In this document: positions 18,460 to 26,661 of the stretch, piece by piece
Layout: each line of letters begins with the position of its first letter
Position numbering within the stretch: the first letter of the stretch is position 1
Origin: Gordonia lacunae
GTDB taxonomy: Bacteria; Actinomycetota; Actinomycetes; Mycobacteriales; Mycobacteriaceae
Direction of reading: 5' to 3'
Assembly: GCF_002149015.1 (NCBI RefSeq)
Contig: NZ_NGFO01000014.1
Location: 80,743-144,742, forward strand
DNA: 64,000 nt
The notes under the pieces: generated by a model
Databases searched by the model: none
Seen by the model: only the letters and a program-made list of their open reading frames with translations
What the model was told of the DNA's origin: nothing
Translations under genes and position numbers: made by a program

Positions 18460-19650
18460 ATGCGGATCGTGCACACCTCCGACTGGCACCTGGGCCGGAC
18501 GTTCCACGGGGTCGAGCTGCTCGCCGACCAGCGCCGCGCGCTGACCCACCTGGCCGAGCTTGTCGCGGCGGAGTCGGCCGACGCCGTGATCGTCGCCGGG
18601 GATGTCTACGACCGGTCGGTTCCGTCCGCGGACGCGGTCCGGGTGTACGACGAGGGCCTGGCCGAGATCGCCGCTGCGGGAGCGCAGATCGTCGTCACCT
18701 CGGGCAATCACGATTCGCCCACCCGGCTCGGCGCCGGGTCCGGGTTCGCGGCCGCCGGCGGCCTGCACCTGCGGACGTCGATCGCCGACATCGACCGTCC
18801 GGTCGTGCTCTCCGACGCCCACGGCGACGTCGCGATCTACGGCATCCCGTATCTCGAACCCGACACCGCGCGCCGCCACCTGGGGGTCGAGTCGGTCGGC
18901 GGCCACACCGCCGTGCTCGGCGCCGCCATGACGCGGGTCCGCACCGACCTCGCCGCGCGCCGGACCCGATCCGTGGTGGTGGCGCACGCCTTCGTCAGCG
19001 GGGCCGCCGCCTCCGGATCGGAGCGCTCGATCAGCGTCGGCGGTGTCGAAACCGTTCCCGCCGAGACGTTCTCGGGGGCAGACTACGTCGCACTCGGTCA
19101 TCTGCACTCGCCGCAGCGCGTCACCGACACCGTCCGCTACAGCGGGTCGTTGCTGCCGTACTCGTTCGGCGAGCGAACCCATCGCAAGGCGGCCCTGGTG
19201 ATCGACCTCGACGCCGACGGCGTCAGCGCGGTCCGTGCGCACGAGCTGCCCGTCGTTCGCGAATTGAGCTCGCTCACCGGCGTTCTCGGCGATCTGCTGA
19301 CCGATGAGCAGTATGATGCGGCGCAGGACCACTACGTCGAGGTGACGCTGACCGACCCGGTCCGCCCCACCGATGCCATGCGACGCCTGCGTGAGCGCTT
19401 CCCGTTCGCCGTCCACGTGCAGTGGGAGCGTCCGCATTCCGGCTCCGGGGTCGACTATCGGTCCCGTGTGCGCGGACGGACCGATGCCGAGATCGTCGCC
19501 TCGTTCATCGCCGACGTGCGCGATGAACCGACGAAGGGAGAGCGGGTGCTCCTCGAGCGCGCGCTCCGCGCCGTGGTCGGCGAGCCCGAATCCGACGCCG
19601 CCGAACTGACCCTGTTCGACATCGAGGCGATCGTCGCGGAGTCCGCATGA
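18460..19650 (+). CDS. sbcD: Exonuclease SbcCD nuclease subunit SbcD
   Basis: The Mre11-family metallophosphoesterase subunit of SbcCD, which opens and degrades DNA hairpins and blocked ends. All metal-binding motifs are present in the first 210 of 396 residues: TSDWHLGR (D-x-H), AGDVYDRS, TSGNHDSP, VVAHAF and LGHLHSP. The C-terminal cap domain (about residues 280-380) ends in the FDIEAIVAES tail that contacts SbcC. It starts at the ATG at 18460 and overlaps sbcC by 4 bp (ATGA), the usual two-gene operon. Full length for the actinobacterial family. Confidence 0.96.
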   Translation: MRIVHTSDWHLGRTFHGVELLADQRRALTHLAELVAAESADAVIVAGDVYDRSVPSADAVRVYDEGLAEIAAAGAQIVVTSGNHDSPTRLGAGSGFAAAGGLHLRTSIADIDRPVVLSDAHGDVAIYGIPYLEPDTARRHLGVESVGGHTAVLGAAMTRVRTDLAARRTRSVVVAHAFVSGAAASGSERSISVGGVETVPAETFSGADYVALGHLHSPQRVTDTVRYSGSLLPYSFGERTHRKAALVIDLDADGVSAVRAHELPVVRELSSLTGVLGDLLTDEQYDAAQDHYVEVTLTDPVRPTDAMRRLRERFPFAVHVQWERPHSGSGVDYRSRVRGRTDAEIVASFIADVRDEPTKGERVLLERALRAVVGEPESDAAELTLFDIEAIVAESA

Positions 19651-22631
19651 GGTTGCACCGATTGCGCATCCGCGCGTTCGGTCCGTTCGCCGAGGAGATG
19701 ACCGTCGACTTCGACGACCTCGGCGGCGACGGACTGTTCCTCTTGCACGGGCAGACCGGCGCGGGTAAGACGACGGTGCTCGATGCCGTCGCCTTCGCGT
19801 TGTTCGGGCGGGTTCCCGGCGTTCGCGACGTCAACCGGCGGCTGCATTCGGACCACGCGGCGGCCGAGGAGATCCCGGAGGTCGAGCTCGAGGCGACCAT
19901 CGCATCCCGCCGTCTGCGGATCACGCGGTCGCCCGAGCACGAGCGACCCAAGAAGCGCGGGGACGGTACGCGCAAGGTCAACGCCAGGGCGACGCTGATG
20001 TGGATGGACGGGTCAGGTCCCGACCTCACCCGTATCCCTGAGATCGGTGACGCGGTGGTCCGGTTGCTCGGGATGAGTGCCGACCAGTTCTTCCAGGTGG
20101 TGCTGCTGCCCCAGGGCGACTTTGCACGGTTCCTGCGCGCGCACTCCGATGAGCGGGAAGCGTTGCTGGAGCGGTTGTTCGACACCGAGCGTTTCGGTGA
20201 CCTCGAGGAGTGGCTGCGCGAGCGAGCACGAGAGAGTGCGGCGAGGCTGACCGAGCAGACCGCGGTGCTCGACCGGATCGCGGGCCAGATCGTGGCGGTC
20301 GGCGGTGCCGAACCGGCCGCCGAGCCCGACTTCGAGTGGGCGCACGAATGTCTGGAGCGTTCGCGGGCGGCCGCAGAGCGCACCCTCGCAGAATCCGGTG
20401 CGGCGCAGGCTGCGGCGGACCAGGCGCAGGCCGCATACGAGGGCGGGAGCCGGGTCGCCGAGCTGCGACGCCGGGGGCGTGCGGCCACCGAGCGTCTCGC
20501 CCGGCTCGCCGAGGGGGAGCAGTCCCTGGCGGCTGCGGCGCACGCTCGCCGGCTCGCGCTGCGGGCGGCGCCGATCGTGCCGCTCGCCGACGACTCCGAC
20601 CGGGTGGCGCGCGAACTCTCGGCCGCCGAACAGGCCGTGACCGCTGCGCGTGCCGAACTGTGCCGGCTGCCCGAGGGCGAGATCCTGTGTGCCGTCGAGC
20701 CGGACGAGGACCTCGACACGCGCCTGGACGCGGCGATCGACCGCTGGACCGAGGAATCGGGTCGATGGGAACCACTCGCCCAGCGGGTCGCGCAGCGGCC
20801 GGCGCTGGTCGCCGAGATCGACGCGCTCGACACGGCCCTCGCCGAGGCCGACCGCCGGGTCGCCAAGACGCGGGAGTCGCTCGAGAGCGCACCGGGTCGG
20901 CGTGCCGAGGCTGCCGACGCGCTCCAGACGGCCGGCGACCTACGCGTGCAGGCCCCGAAGCTGCGGGCCGAGCGTGACGGACTCCGGCGGGTCCGCGACG
21001 CGCTGACCGACCGGGCCGAGGTCCTCGTGCGGTTCGCCGCCGCGGAAAAGGACCTTCTCGACGCACGCGATGCACATGCCGCCGCCCGGGAGCGGGTGCT
21101 CGACGCCCGGGAGCGTCGCCTCGCCGGGATGGCGGTGGAACTGGCTGGCGAGCTCGTCGACGGAGAGCCGTGCGTCGTGTGCGGTTCGGTTGCGCACCCG
21201 AAGCCGGCCACGGACGTCGCCGACTCGGTCGAGACGGTCACCGACGAAGAGGAGGCGGCCGCGGCCGAGGAGCGGGCGAGTGCGATCAAGGCCATCGCAC
21301 AATCCGCAGTGGCCGCGCTCGGCGAACGCCGCGCGCATCTCGACGCCGTCATCGACGGTGCCGACGCCGCGACCGTCGATGCCGACCTCACCCGCGTGAG
21401 TGCCGAACTCGCGGCGGCGGAGCGTGCCGCTTCTCGTGTGCCCGCACTGCAGAAGGCCGTCGACCGGATCGACGCCGAGGTCGACGCGTGGCGCACCGTC
21501 ATCGCCGACACCGAGGCGGGCCAGTCGGCGCGTCGCGAGCGCGTGAACTCGTTGCGCGAGAACCTCACCGAGCTCGATGCGGCAGTCCGCGAAGCGACCG
21601 GTGGGCGCGGCGGGGTCGCCGAGCGGCGCCGTGAACTCGCCGACCTGGTCCGCCGTGCACGTCGGTTGCGCGACGCCCGCCAGGAGGTCGCGCGGACACG
21701 GGATCGGGTCGCCGAGGCGACCGACCGGCTGTCCGCGGCCTGCGCCGACGCCGGATTCGACGATCTCGCCGCGGTCCGGGCGGCGTTCGCCCCGGACACC
21801 CGCATCGCCGCGTGGGACACGATGCTGCAGGAGGCGGCGAGTCTACGCGCCGCCGCGGAGGAGACCCTCGCCGACGAGGACGTGCGGGCTGCGATGTCGG
21901 CTCCCGAGCCGGACCTGGAACGGCTCGTCGTCGATCGTGACGCCGCTCGAGGCCGCCTCGACACCGCGTCGAAGGAACATGCCGTGGCCGGTCGGCAGGC
22001 GGCGGGCCTCGAGGAGTACGTCACCCAGTTCTGGGCCGCGCTCGACGCCCTGGCGCCGATGCAGGACCGGCACGCCGAACTGCAGGGACTGGCCGAACTC
22101 GTCAGTGGCCGAGGTCAGAATGCGCGCCGGATGTCGTTGCGGTCGTACGTGCTGGCCGCGCGCCTCGACGAAGTGCTCGTTGCGGCGTCCGGTCGTCTCC
22201 GCGAGATGTCCTCGGGTCGTTACGAGTTCGTGCACACCGACGCGGCGGGTGTCCGGGGCCGGCGCGGTGGCCTGGGTATCGAGGTCCGCGACGAGTACAC
22301 CGGGGCGCTCCGTCCGACGACGACGCTCTCCGGTGGGGAGACCTTCTTCGCATCGCTCGCTCTCGCACTCGGACTCGCCGACGTCGTCTCCGCGGAGTCG
22401 GGCGGACGCGTCCTCGACACCATCTTCATCGACGAGGGATTCGGCACCCTCGACCCCGAGGCACTCGACCTGGTGATGGGTGTCCTCGACGACCTCCGGA
22501 CCGGTGGGCGTGTCGTCGGCGTGGTCAGTCACGTCGACGAACTCCGGGCACGAATCCCCGCCCAGCTGCACGTCCTGCGCGGTGAGCACGGGTCGTCGGT
22601 GCGGGTGCAGAGCCCGCTCGGCGTGTCGTGA
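19647..22631 (+). CDS. sbcC: Exonuclease SbcCD ATPase subunit SbcC
   Basis: The Rad50/SMC-like ATPase partner of SbcD. Walker A is HGQTGAGKTT near residue 35. Two long Ala/Glu/Arg-rich coiled-coil arms (about residues 180-480 and 530-830) flank a zinc hook EPCVVCGSVAHP near residue 510 (CxxC). The C-terminal half has the ABC signature TLSGGETFFAS and Walker B IFIDEGFGTLD. The 994-residue length is normal for actinobacteria. It is translationally coupled to sbcD. Two SbcC subunits joined by the hook would tether DNA ends while SbcD cuts. Confidence 0.96.
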   Translation: MRLHRLRIRAFGPFAEEMTVDFDDLGGDGLFLLHGQTGAGKTTVLDAVAFALFGRVPGVRDVNRRLHSDHAAAEEIPEVELEATIASRRLRITRSPEHERPKKRGDGTRKVNARATLMWMDGSGPDLTRIPEIGDAVVRLLGMSADQFFQVVLLPQGDFARFLRAHSDEREALLERLFDTERFGDLEEWLRERARESAARLTEQTAVLDRIAGQIVAVGGAEPAAEPDFEWAHECLERSRAAAERTLAESGAAQAAADQAQAAYEGGSRVAELRRRGRAATERLARLAEGEQSLAAAAHARRLALRAAPIVPLADDSDRVARELSAAEQAVTAARAELCRLPEGEILCAVEPDEDLDTRLDAAIDRWTEESGRWEPLAQRVAQRPALVAEIDALDTALAEADRRVAKTRESLESAPGRRAEAADALQTAGDLRVQAPKLRAERDGLRRVRDALTDRAEVLVRFAAAEKDLLDARDAHAAARERVLDARERRLAGMAVELAGELVDGEPCVVCGSVAHPKPATDVADSVETVTDEEEAAAAEERASAIKAIAQSAVAALGERRAHLDAVIDGADAATVDADLTRVSAELAAAERAASRVPALQKAVDRIDAEVDAWRTVIADTEAGQSARRERVNSLRENLTELDAAVREATGGRGGVAERRRELADLVRRARRLRDARQEVARTRDRVAEATDRLSAACADAGFDDLAAVRAAFAPDTRIAAWDTMLQEAASLRAAAEETLADEDVRAAMSAPEPDLERLVVDRDAARGRLDTASKEHAVAGRQAAGLEEYVTQFWAALDALAPMQDRHAELQGLAELVSGRGQNARRMSLRSYVLAARLDEVLVAASGRLREMSSGRYEFVHTDAAGVRGRRGGLGIEVRDEYTGALRPTTTLSGGETFFASLALALGLADVVSAESGGRVLDTIFIDEGFGTLDPEALDLVMGVLDDLRTGGRVVGVVSHVDELRARIPAQLHVLRGEHGSSVRVQSPLGVS

Positions 22632-22687
22632 GCTGCCCGATTGGGTCGCCGGTGGAACAGTGCGCTAGGCTGAGTCCCGCCCGATGA

Positions 22688-22763
22688 GCCCCCGTAGCTC
22701 AGGGGATAGAGCGTCTGCCTCCGGAGCAGAAGGCCGCAGGTTCGAATCCTGCCGGGGGCACCA
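22688..22763 (+). tRNA. tRNA-Arg (anticodon CCG)
   Basis: A full cloverleaf: acceptor GCCCCCG/CGGGGGC, D arm GCTC...GAGC, anticodon arm TCTGC-CTCCGGA-GCAGA with anticodon CCG (reads CGG), T arm GCAGG-TTCGAAT-CCTGC, and an encoded CCA tail (22761-22763). CGG is a frequent Arg codon in this GC-rich DNA. It lies between sbcC and a VOC gene and is followed 5 nt later by a long inverted repeat. Confidence 0.97.
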
Positions 22764-22768
22764 TTGCC

Positions 22769-22839
22769 GCAGAAGCGCCACTTAAGATCAGAAAGCGCCG
22801 GTGAGAACCGGAGCAACTGGCCGCAAGTGGCGCTTCTGC
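22769..22839. repeat. 15-bp inverted repeat directly after tRNA-Arg
   Basis: GCAGAAGCGCCACTT (22769-22783) and its exact reverse complement (22825-22839) enclose 41 nt that contain a smaller CCGG-TGAGAA-CCGG hairpin. It sits between the tRNA (plus) and the VOC gene (minus), so it could end transcription from both sides. The large loop is unusual for a terminator; a small non-autonomous element or attachment-site remnant is also possible. Confidence 0.7.
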
Positions 22840-22883
22840 TTTCGCCGGGGTGGTCGACTATTGCTGAACACCCGACGAGCAAC

Positions 22884-23252
22884 TCACAGATACGGCTCGG
22901 TGAGCATCTCCAGCATCTGCCCGGACGGGTCCTTGAAGTACACCCGCCGGCCCTCCTCGGTCGAGATCTCGCCGGGGCGTCGCATCTGCGGATCGGCCCA
23001 GTGGTCGACGCCCCGACGACACAGGGCGTCGTACCCGCGATCGAAGTCGGCGTCGTCCATGAGGAAGGCCATGTGCACCGGCTCGGCGACCGGTGCCGGT
23101 GCGAACTGCAACAGCGTGTCGTCGTCGAGGAGGATGTTGACGAACGGGCCCCAACCGGGAGCCGGCCGAGCACCGAGTACGTCGAGGTAGAAGTCGGCGG
23201 ATCGCCGCGGATCGTGTGCGCCGATGATGATGTGATTGAAACTGACTGACAT
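22884..23252 (-). CDS. VOC (glyoxalase/bleomycin resistance) family protein
   Basis: A 122-residue single-domain vicinal oxygen chelate protein with the paired beta-alpha-beta-beta-beta modules. The first module starts FNHIIIGAHDPRRSADFY with the metal-ligand His, and the second ends RVYFKDPSGQMLEMLTEPY with the typical ligand Glu (LEMLT). The start is the ATG at 23252 (MSVSFNH); the frame is open upstream to 23468, but homology begins here. The exact substrate (glyoxalase, dioxygenase or antibiotic binding) cannot be told. It is divergent from the esterase at 23394. Confidence 0.85.
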   Translation of the reverse strand: MSVSFNHIIIGAHDPRRSADFYLDVLGARPAPGWGPFVNILLDDDTLLQFAPAPVAEPVHMAFLMDDADFDRGYDALCRRGVDHWADPQMRRPGEISTEEGRRVYFKDPSGQMLEMLTEPYL

Positions 23253-23380
23253 GACGAAGCTTTCGTCCCGGCGCCTCCATGCCTGACGCGGTCCGCCACC
23301 GGCACGCGACGCTGGGGCAGAGCTTGCCACAGTCTCATCGAATCGCCACGATCTCCGCACACAGGTGGGCGTCGTCCGAA

Positions 23381-23386
23381 TAGTGT
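23381..23386 (+). promoter_or_regulatory. candidate -10 box of the esterase gene (leaderless)
   Basis: TAGTGT ends exactly 7 nt before the GTG at 23394. This spacing matches sbcD, murA and the MFS gene and is the reason for choosing 23394 over the in-frame GTG at 23385. Confidence 0.4.
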
Positions 23387-23393
23387 GCAACGT

Positions 23394-24284
23394 GTGCTGA
23401 ACCGCTGGAGACAACGTGACGACTTCGCACCGGATCTGCGCACGATCGCACTGATCGCGCCGGGGCAACTCGTGTCACGTCGGACGCTCCCCGTCGTCCG
23501 ACGGCTCTACCGCGTGCGCAATGGACGCGCGCCGGTCACCACCGCGACCACACCGAGCGGTGTCGAGGTGCGTGTGTTCCGGCCGGCGCACTCTTCGGGA
23601 CACTTGCCCGCGCTCTTGTGGATTCACGGCGGTGGTTACGTCATCGGCAGTGCGGCCCAGGACGACAGATGGGCGCGGGCCATGGCGGAACGCGTCGGCA
23701 TCGAGGTGGTGACCGTGGATTACCGCTTGGCCCCGGAACATCCGTATCCGGCGGCGATCGAGGACTGCCTCGACGCGCTGCGCTGGATGACCGACCAGGC
23801 GGACATCGACCCGACCCGGATCGCGATAGGCGGCAACAGTGCCGGCGGGGGACTCGCAGCGGCGCTGGCCTTTCGGGCACGCGACGAAGGGGTGGGGCTC
23901 CGGCTGCAGCTGTTGACCTACCCCATGCTCGACGACCGCACGCGCGAGCCCGATCCGCACCATCGCCTCTGGAACGCCTCGGCCAACGTCTTCGGATGGT
24001 CCAGTTATCTGGGCGGCGCCGACGCCCAGGAGGCGGTCCCGGCGCGCCGTGCCGACCTCGCCGGGTTGCCGCCCGCGTGGATCGGGGTCGGCACCCTCGA
24101 CCTGTTCGCCACCGAGGACCGCGGCTACGCCGACCGCCTTCGCGCGGCGGGGGTCGAGTGCCAGGTCGACGAGGTGCCCGGCGCATTTCACGGATTCGAC
24201 ATCGTCGCGCCCCGAACATCGATCGCACAGGACTTCTTCGCCAGGCAGTGCGACGCCGTCCGACGCGCGCTCGCGCACGACTGA
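23394..24284 (+). CDS. Alpha/beta hydrolase, hormone-sensitive lipase family esterase
   Basis: A 296-residue serine hydrolase. The HSL oxyanion-hole motif is IHGGGYVIG (about residue 80). The nucleophile elbow is GGNSAGGG (about residue 146), and the acid and base of the triad are seen in GTLDLF and GAFHGF near the C-terminus. Members hydrolyse short- to medium-chain esters, and some Gordonia and mycobacterial homologues are lipid- or xenobiotic-active esterases. There is no signal peptide, so it is cytoplasmic. The start is GTG 23394 or 23385 (three residues longer). It is convergent with the methyltransferase at 24297, with 12 bp between the two stops. Confidence 0.9.
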   Translation: MLNRWRQRDDFAPDLRTIALIAPGQLVSRRTLPVVRRLYRVRNGRAPVTTATTPSGVEVRVFRPAHSSGHLPALLWIHGGGYVIGSAAQDDRWARAMAERVGIEVVTVDYRLAPEHPYPAAIEDCLDALRWMTDQADIDPTRIAIGGNSAGGGLAAALAFRARDEGVGLRLQLLTYPMLDDRTREPDPHHRLWNASANVFGWSSYLGGADAQEAVPARRADLAGLPPAWIGVGTLDLFATEDRGYADRLRAAGVECQVDEVPGAFHGFDIVAPRTSIAQDFFARQCDAVRRALAHD

Positions 24285-24296
24285 CCGCACGCGATA

Positions 24297-24728
24297 TCAG
24301 TGATCTGTCGGTAATTCGATACGTCGCAACGGATCACCGCCGTCGACCAACAACACTCCGCCCGGACGCAGCGCCCGCGTGACGGCGCGCACGGCCGCGT
24401 CGTAGAGACCGGGGTGTCGCCCGTCGAGGGCACCGACCCGCAGCGCGAACGCCACGTCGAACGGCACACGCTCGCCGAGTTCGAACTCCTCGACCGCGCT
24501 GCAGTCGAAGTCGAGCCGGTGCGAGCCGATCCCGTCGGCGTCAGCCGCCCGACGGGCGGCGCTCACCGCCCGTGACGAGCGGTCGACGCCCAGCACGAAG
24601 CCGTCGGGTCCCACGCGTCGAGCCACCTCGCGCGCGGCCGCGCCCGGCCCGCAGCCGATCTCGAGCACGCGCAGACCGGGCCGAAGCCCGAGTGCGTCGA
24701 CCGCGGCGGCCAGACGTCGCGAGAGCAT
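24297..24728 (-). CDS. Small class I SAM-dependent methyltransferase
   Basis: A 143-residue minimal Rossmann-fold methyltransferase. Motif I is VLEIGCGPGAAA (about residues 20-32), the acidic end of strand 2 is VLGVDRS, and the post-III block ALRPGGVLLVDGG is near the C-terminus. It has no cap or extra substrate domain, so the target is not predictable. It lies 12 bp downstream of the DUF305 gene on the same strand and may be the last gene of that operon. No clear Shine-Dalgarno sequence is seen before the ATG, which suggests coupling. Confidence 0.8.
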   Translation of the reverse strand: MLSRRLAAAVDALGLRPGLRVLEIGCGPGAAAREVARRVGPDGFVLGVDRSSRAVSAARRAADADGIGSHRLDFDCSAVEEFELGERVPFDVAFALRVGALDGRHPGLYDAAVRAVTRALRPGGVLLVDGGDPLRRIELPTDH

Positions 24729-24740
24729 GTGTTCGAGCGG

Positions 24741-25610
24741 TCAGTTCATCGGAAGCGGTTGGGCGCCACGCAGTGCCAGCATCTGGGTGATGATCGCGAT
24801 TTCCTTGTCCTGGGTTCGCTTCATGCTCGACGCCAGGTCGCGGACATAGTCCTGGTCGACGTTGGCCGGGTCGGCGGCGTACTCCATCATGTGCAGACCG
24901 CCCTCGTGGTGGCGCAGCATCAGCTGTAGGAACCTGACGTCGACCTCGGGACCCCGCATCGCGCGGAACTGTTCCATCTCCGTCGACGTCGCCATACCCG
25001 GCATCGCGGGCTGTTCTGCAGCAGAGTCCGCGCCACCTGCTGCGGGCGCTTCGGACGCCGGCATCGACATGTCACCGTGGTCCATGCTGCTGTGGTCGCC
25101 GTCCCCGTGGTCCATGTCCCCGTGATCATGACCGCCGTCGGTGTGATCCGCGGGATCCGAATGGTCATGTCCGGTGTCCGAACCCGGGTGGCCCATCCAC
25201 GCCATGGTCGCGCCGGGATTGGTGACGGGCTGCCCCCAGCGCGACAGCCACGACTGCATCTGGCCGATCTCGTTGCTCTGGGCGGTGAGGATGTCGAACG
25301 CCATGCTCCGCACCTCGGGGTCGGTGCCGTGTTCGAGTTCGATCGCCGCCAGTTCCACACCCTGCTCGTGATGACGGGTCATGTCCTGGGCGAAACCGAC
25401 GGCCGCCGAGTTCGCCGCGGGCGCGTCCTCACTCGTGGAGTCGTCGGCGAGGCTGGCCTGGATGAGAAGGCCGAGACCGACGCCGAAGAGCAGAAGTGCG
25501 GCACCACCCAGAGCCAGCAGGATCCGTGGGCGCGACGACGTCTCGTGCTCGGGAGCCTCGGGAGTCGTTGTCTCGTCCGGGGTGTGGGGGCGATCGCTGC
25601 TGTCGGTCAT
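24741..25610 (-). CDS. DUF305 membrane-anchored protein with His/Met/Asp-rich insert
   Basis: A 289-residue DUF305 protein. An N-terminal cytoplasmic segment is followed by one membrane span (about residues 29-50, ILLALGGAALLLFGVGLGLL), so the domain is extracytoplasmic. Two ferritin-like helical halves carry the family pairs MTRHHEQGVELA and MLRHHEGGLHMM. They are separated by an insert (about residues 140-195) dense in His, Asp, Met and Gly (GHDHGDMDHGDGDHSSM), a typical metal-binding composition. DUF305 proteins often sit with copper genes, so copper or other soft metal binding is a reasonable inference. It is downstream of the DUF3105 gene on the same strand with 76 bp between. Confidence 0.85.
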   Translation of the reverse strand: MTDSSDRPHTPDETTTPEAPEHETSSRPRILLALGGAALLLFGVGLGLLIQASLADDSTSEDAPAANSAAVGFAQDMTRHHEQGVELAAIELEHGTDPEVRSMAFDILTAQSNEIGQMQSWLSRWGQPVTNPGATMAWMGHPGSDTGHDHSDPADHTDGGHDHGDMDHGDGDHSSMDHGDMSMPASEAPAAGGADSAAEQPAMPGMATSTEMEQFRAMRGPEVDVRFLQLMLRHHEGGLHMMEYAADPANVDQDYVRDLASSMKRTQDKEIAIITQMLALRGAQPLPMN

Positions 25611-25686
25611 CGCTGGGTCCTCGTCGTCTCATCGGGCCATCGGACCCGGGAAAGTTGCCTGGACTGCCGTTCGGGTGTGAACCGCG

Positions 25687-26511
25687 TCAGCCCGCGGGCA
25701 TCGGGTTGGCGCTGCCGCCGTTCATCGGAACCGCGTCGGGGCCGGGCTCACCCTGGTCTGCCGGCGGGGGATTCGACGGGTCGAACCCCGGGATGGCCGT
25801 ACAGGTGGCCTGGGTCTCCGGGTAGGCGGCGGTCTGCGGGTTCTCCGGGTAGACACCGGGCATCATGTTGCGGCGCAACGCGGTGATGAACTGGTTCACG
25901 CGCGGATCGCGGGCGGAGTCCAGCTTGAGCTGGTGTCCCCAGCTCTGCAGCGACAGCGGCTTGTCGAGCCCGGGATAGGGCGACAGGAACAGGTACTGCT
26001 CACCGCGGACGAGTTGCTTGAGGTAGTCGAGGTCTTCCGGCGAGATGGTGTCCGGGTTGTAGGTGATCCACACCGCGCCGTGTTCGAGAGCGTGGACGGC
26101 ATTCTCCGAACGCAGCGGGTTCGGGTACACCACGCCGGTGCAGGTCGCCCAGATCTCGTCGTGGGGACCGCCGAACGGTGGCGACTGGTCGTAGGCGACG
26201 CGCTGCGTGGCGGTGACGTGGCGGGCGGCCTCGTAGTACCGCTTCGTCACACCCGGGATGTTGGCCGCCGGGTCCGGGTTCTGCGGCGTGGGCACGAACT
26301 CCGACACCGATTCGACGGCGACGTCGTCCTTCTGCTCGGCGCGCTGCTCGTTGAACTTGGGGACGAGATAGATCGCGAGACCCGCGATGAGACCGATGAC
26401 CACCACGACGGCGCCGATCAGCATCCAGTCGACCTGCCGTCCCGTCGCCGAGGGAACGGATCCTGCTCGTTTGCGGGACTTGGGGACGTTCGCCCCTGGT
26501 TTGCGCGCCAT
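25687..26511 (-). CDS. DUF3105 single-span membrane protein
   Basis: A 274-residue protein. The basic N-terminus (MARKPGANVPKSRKR) precedes one membrane span (about residues 30-52, MLIGAVVVVIGLIAGLAIYLV). The extracytoplasmic DUF3105 domain has the conserved YDQSPPFGGPHD and CTGVVYPNP blocks and ALEHGAVWITYNP, with two Cys (in ATCTGVV and QATCTAI) that may pair. A Pro/Asn/Gly tail follows. DUF3105 and DUF305 genes occur side by side near argS in related genomes, so the pair probably works together in the envelope; the function is unknown. It is divergent from argS. Confidence 0.85.
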   Translation of the reverse strand: MARKPGANVPKSRKRAGSVPSATGRQVDWMLIGAVVVVIGLIAGLAIYLVPKFNEQRAEQKDDVAVESVSEFVPTPQNPDPAANIPGVTKRYYEAARHVTATQRVAYDQSPPFGGPHDEIWATCTGVVYPNPLRSENAVHALEHGAVWITYNPDTISPEDLDYLKQLVRGEQYLFLSPYPGLDKPLSLQSWGHQLKLDSARDPRVNQFITALRRNMMPGVYPENPQTAAYPETQATCTAIPGFDPSNPPPADQGEPGPDAVPMNGGSANPMPAG

Positions 26512-26584
26512 TGACTTCTTTCCTCATCCGACTGCGGGCGCCGGCGGGCGGGCGGAATGGCCCGGCGCGCGCTCGGCGCCCACG

Positions 26585-26590
26585 AGTGTA
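26585..26590 (-). promoter_or_regulatory. candidate -10 box for the DUF3105-DUF305 operon
   Basis: On the minus strand TACACT lies about 74 nt upstream of the DUF3105 ATG at 26511, in the divergent gap with argS. No clear -35 box was identified. Confidence 0.35.
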
Positions 26591-26622
26591 CTGGTGGGCC
26601 CGGTGGGTCGAGCGGGGTGCGA

Positions 26623-26653
26623 TTGTCGGTGATCAGGCCACGGCCAATAGGAT
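26623..26653 (+). promoter_or_regulatory. argS promoter
   Basis: TTGTCG (26623-26628) and TAGGAT (26648-26653) are separated by 19 nt. The -10 box ends 8 nt before the argS GTG, so the transcript would start at or next to the start codon and drive the argS-lysA-hom-thrC-thrB run. Confidence 0.5.
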
Positions 26654-26661
26654 GGTGTCCT

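Noticed and set aside
22651..22760. Coding frame through the tRNA gene (IRTCGLLLRR-type product)
   Set aside because: It is the well-known spurious translation of a tRNA-Arg gene; the cloverleaf is complete.
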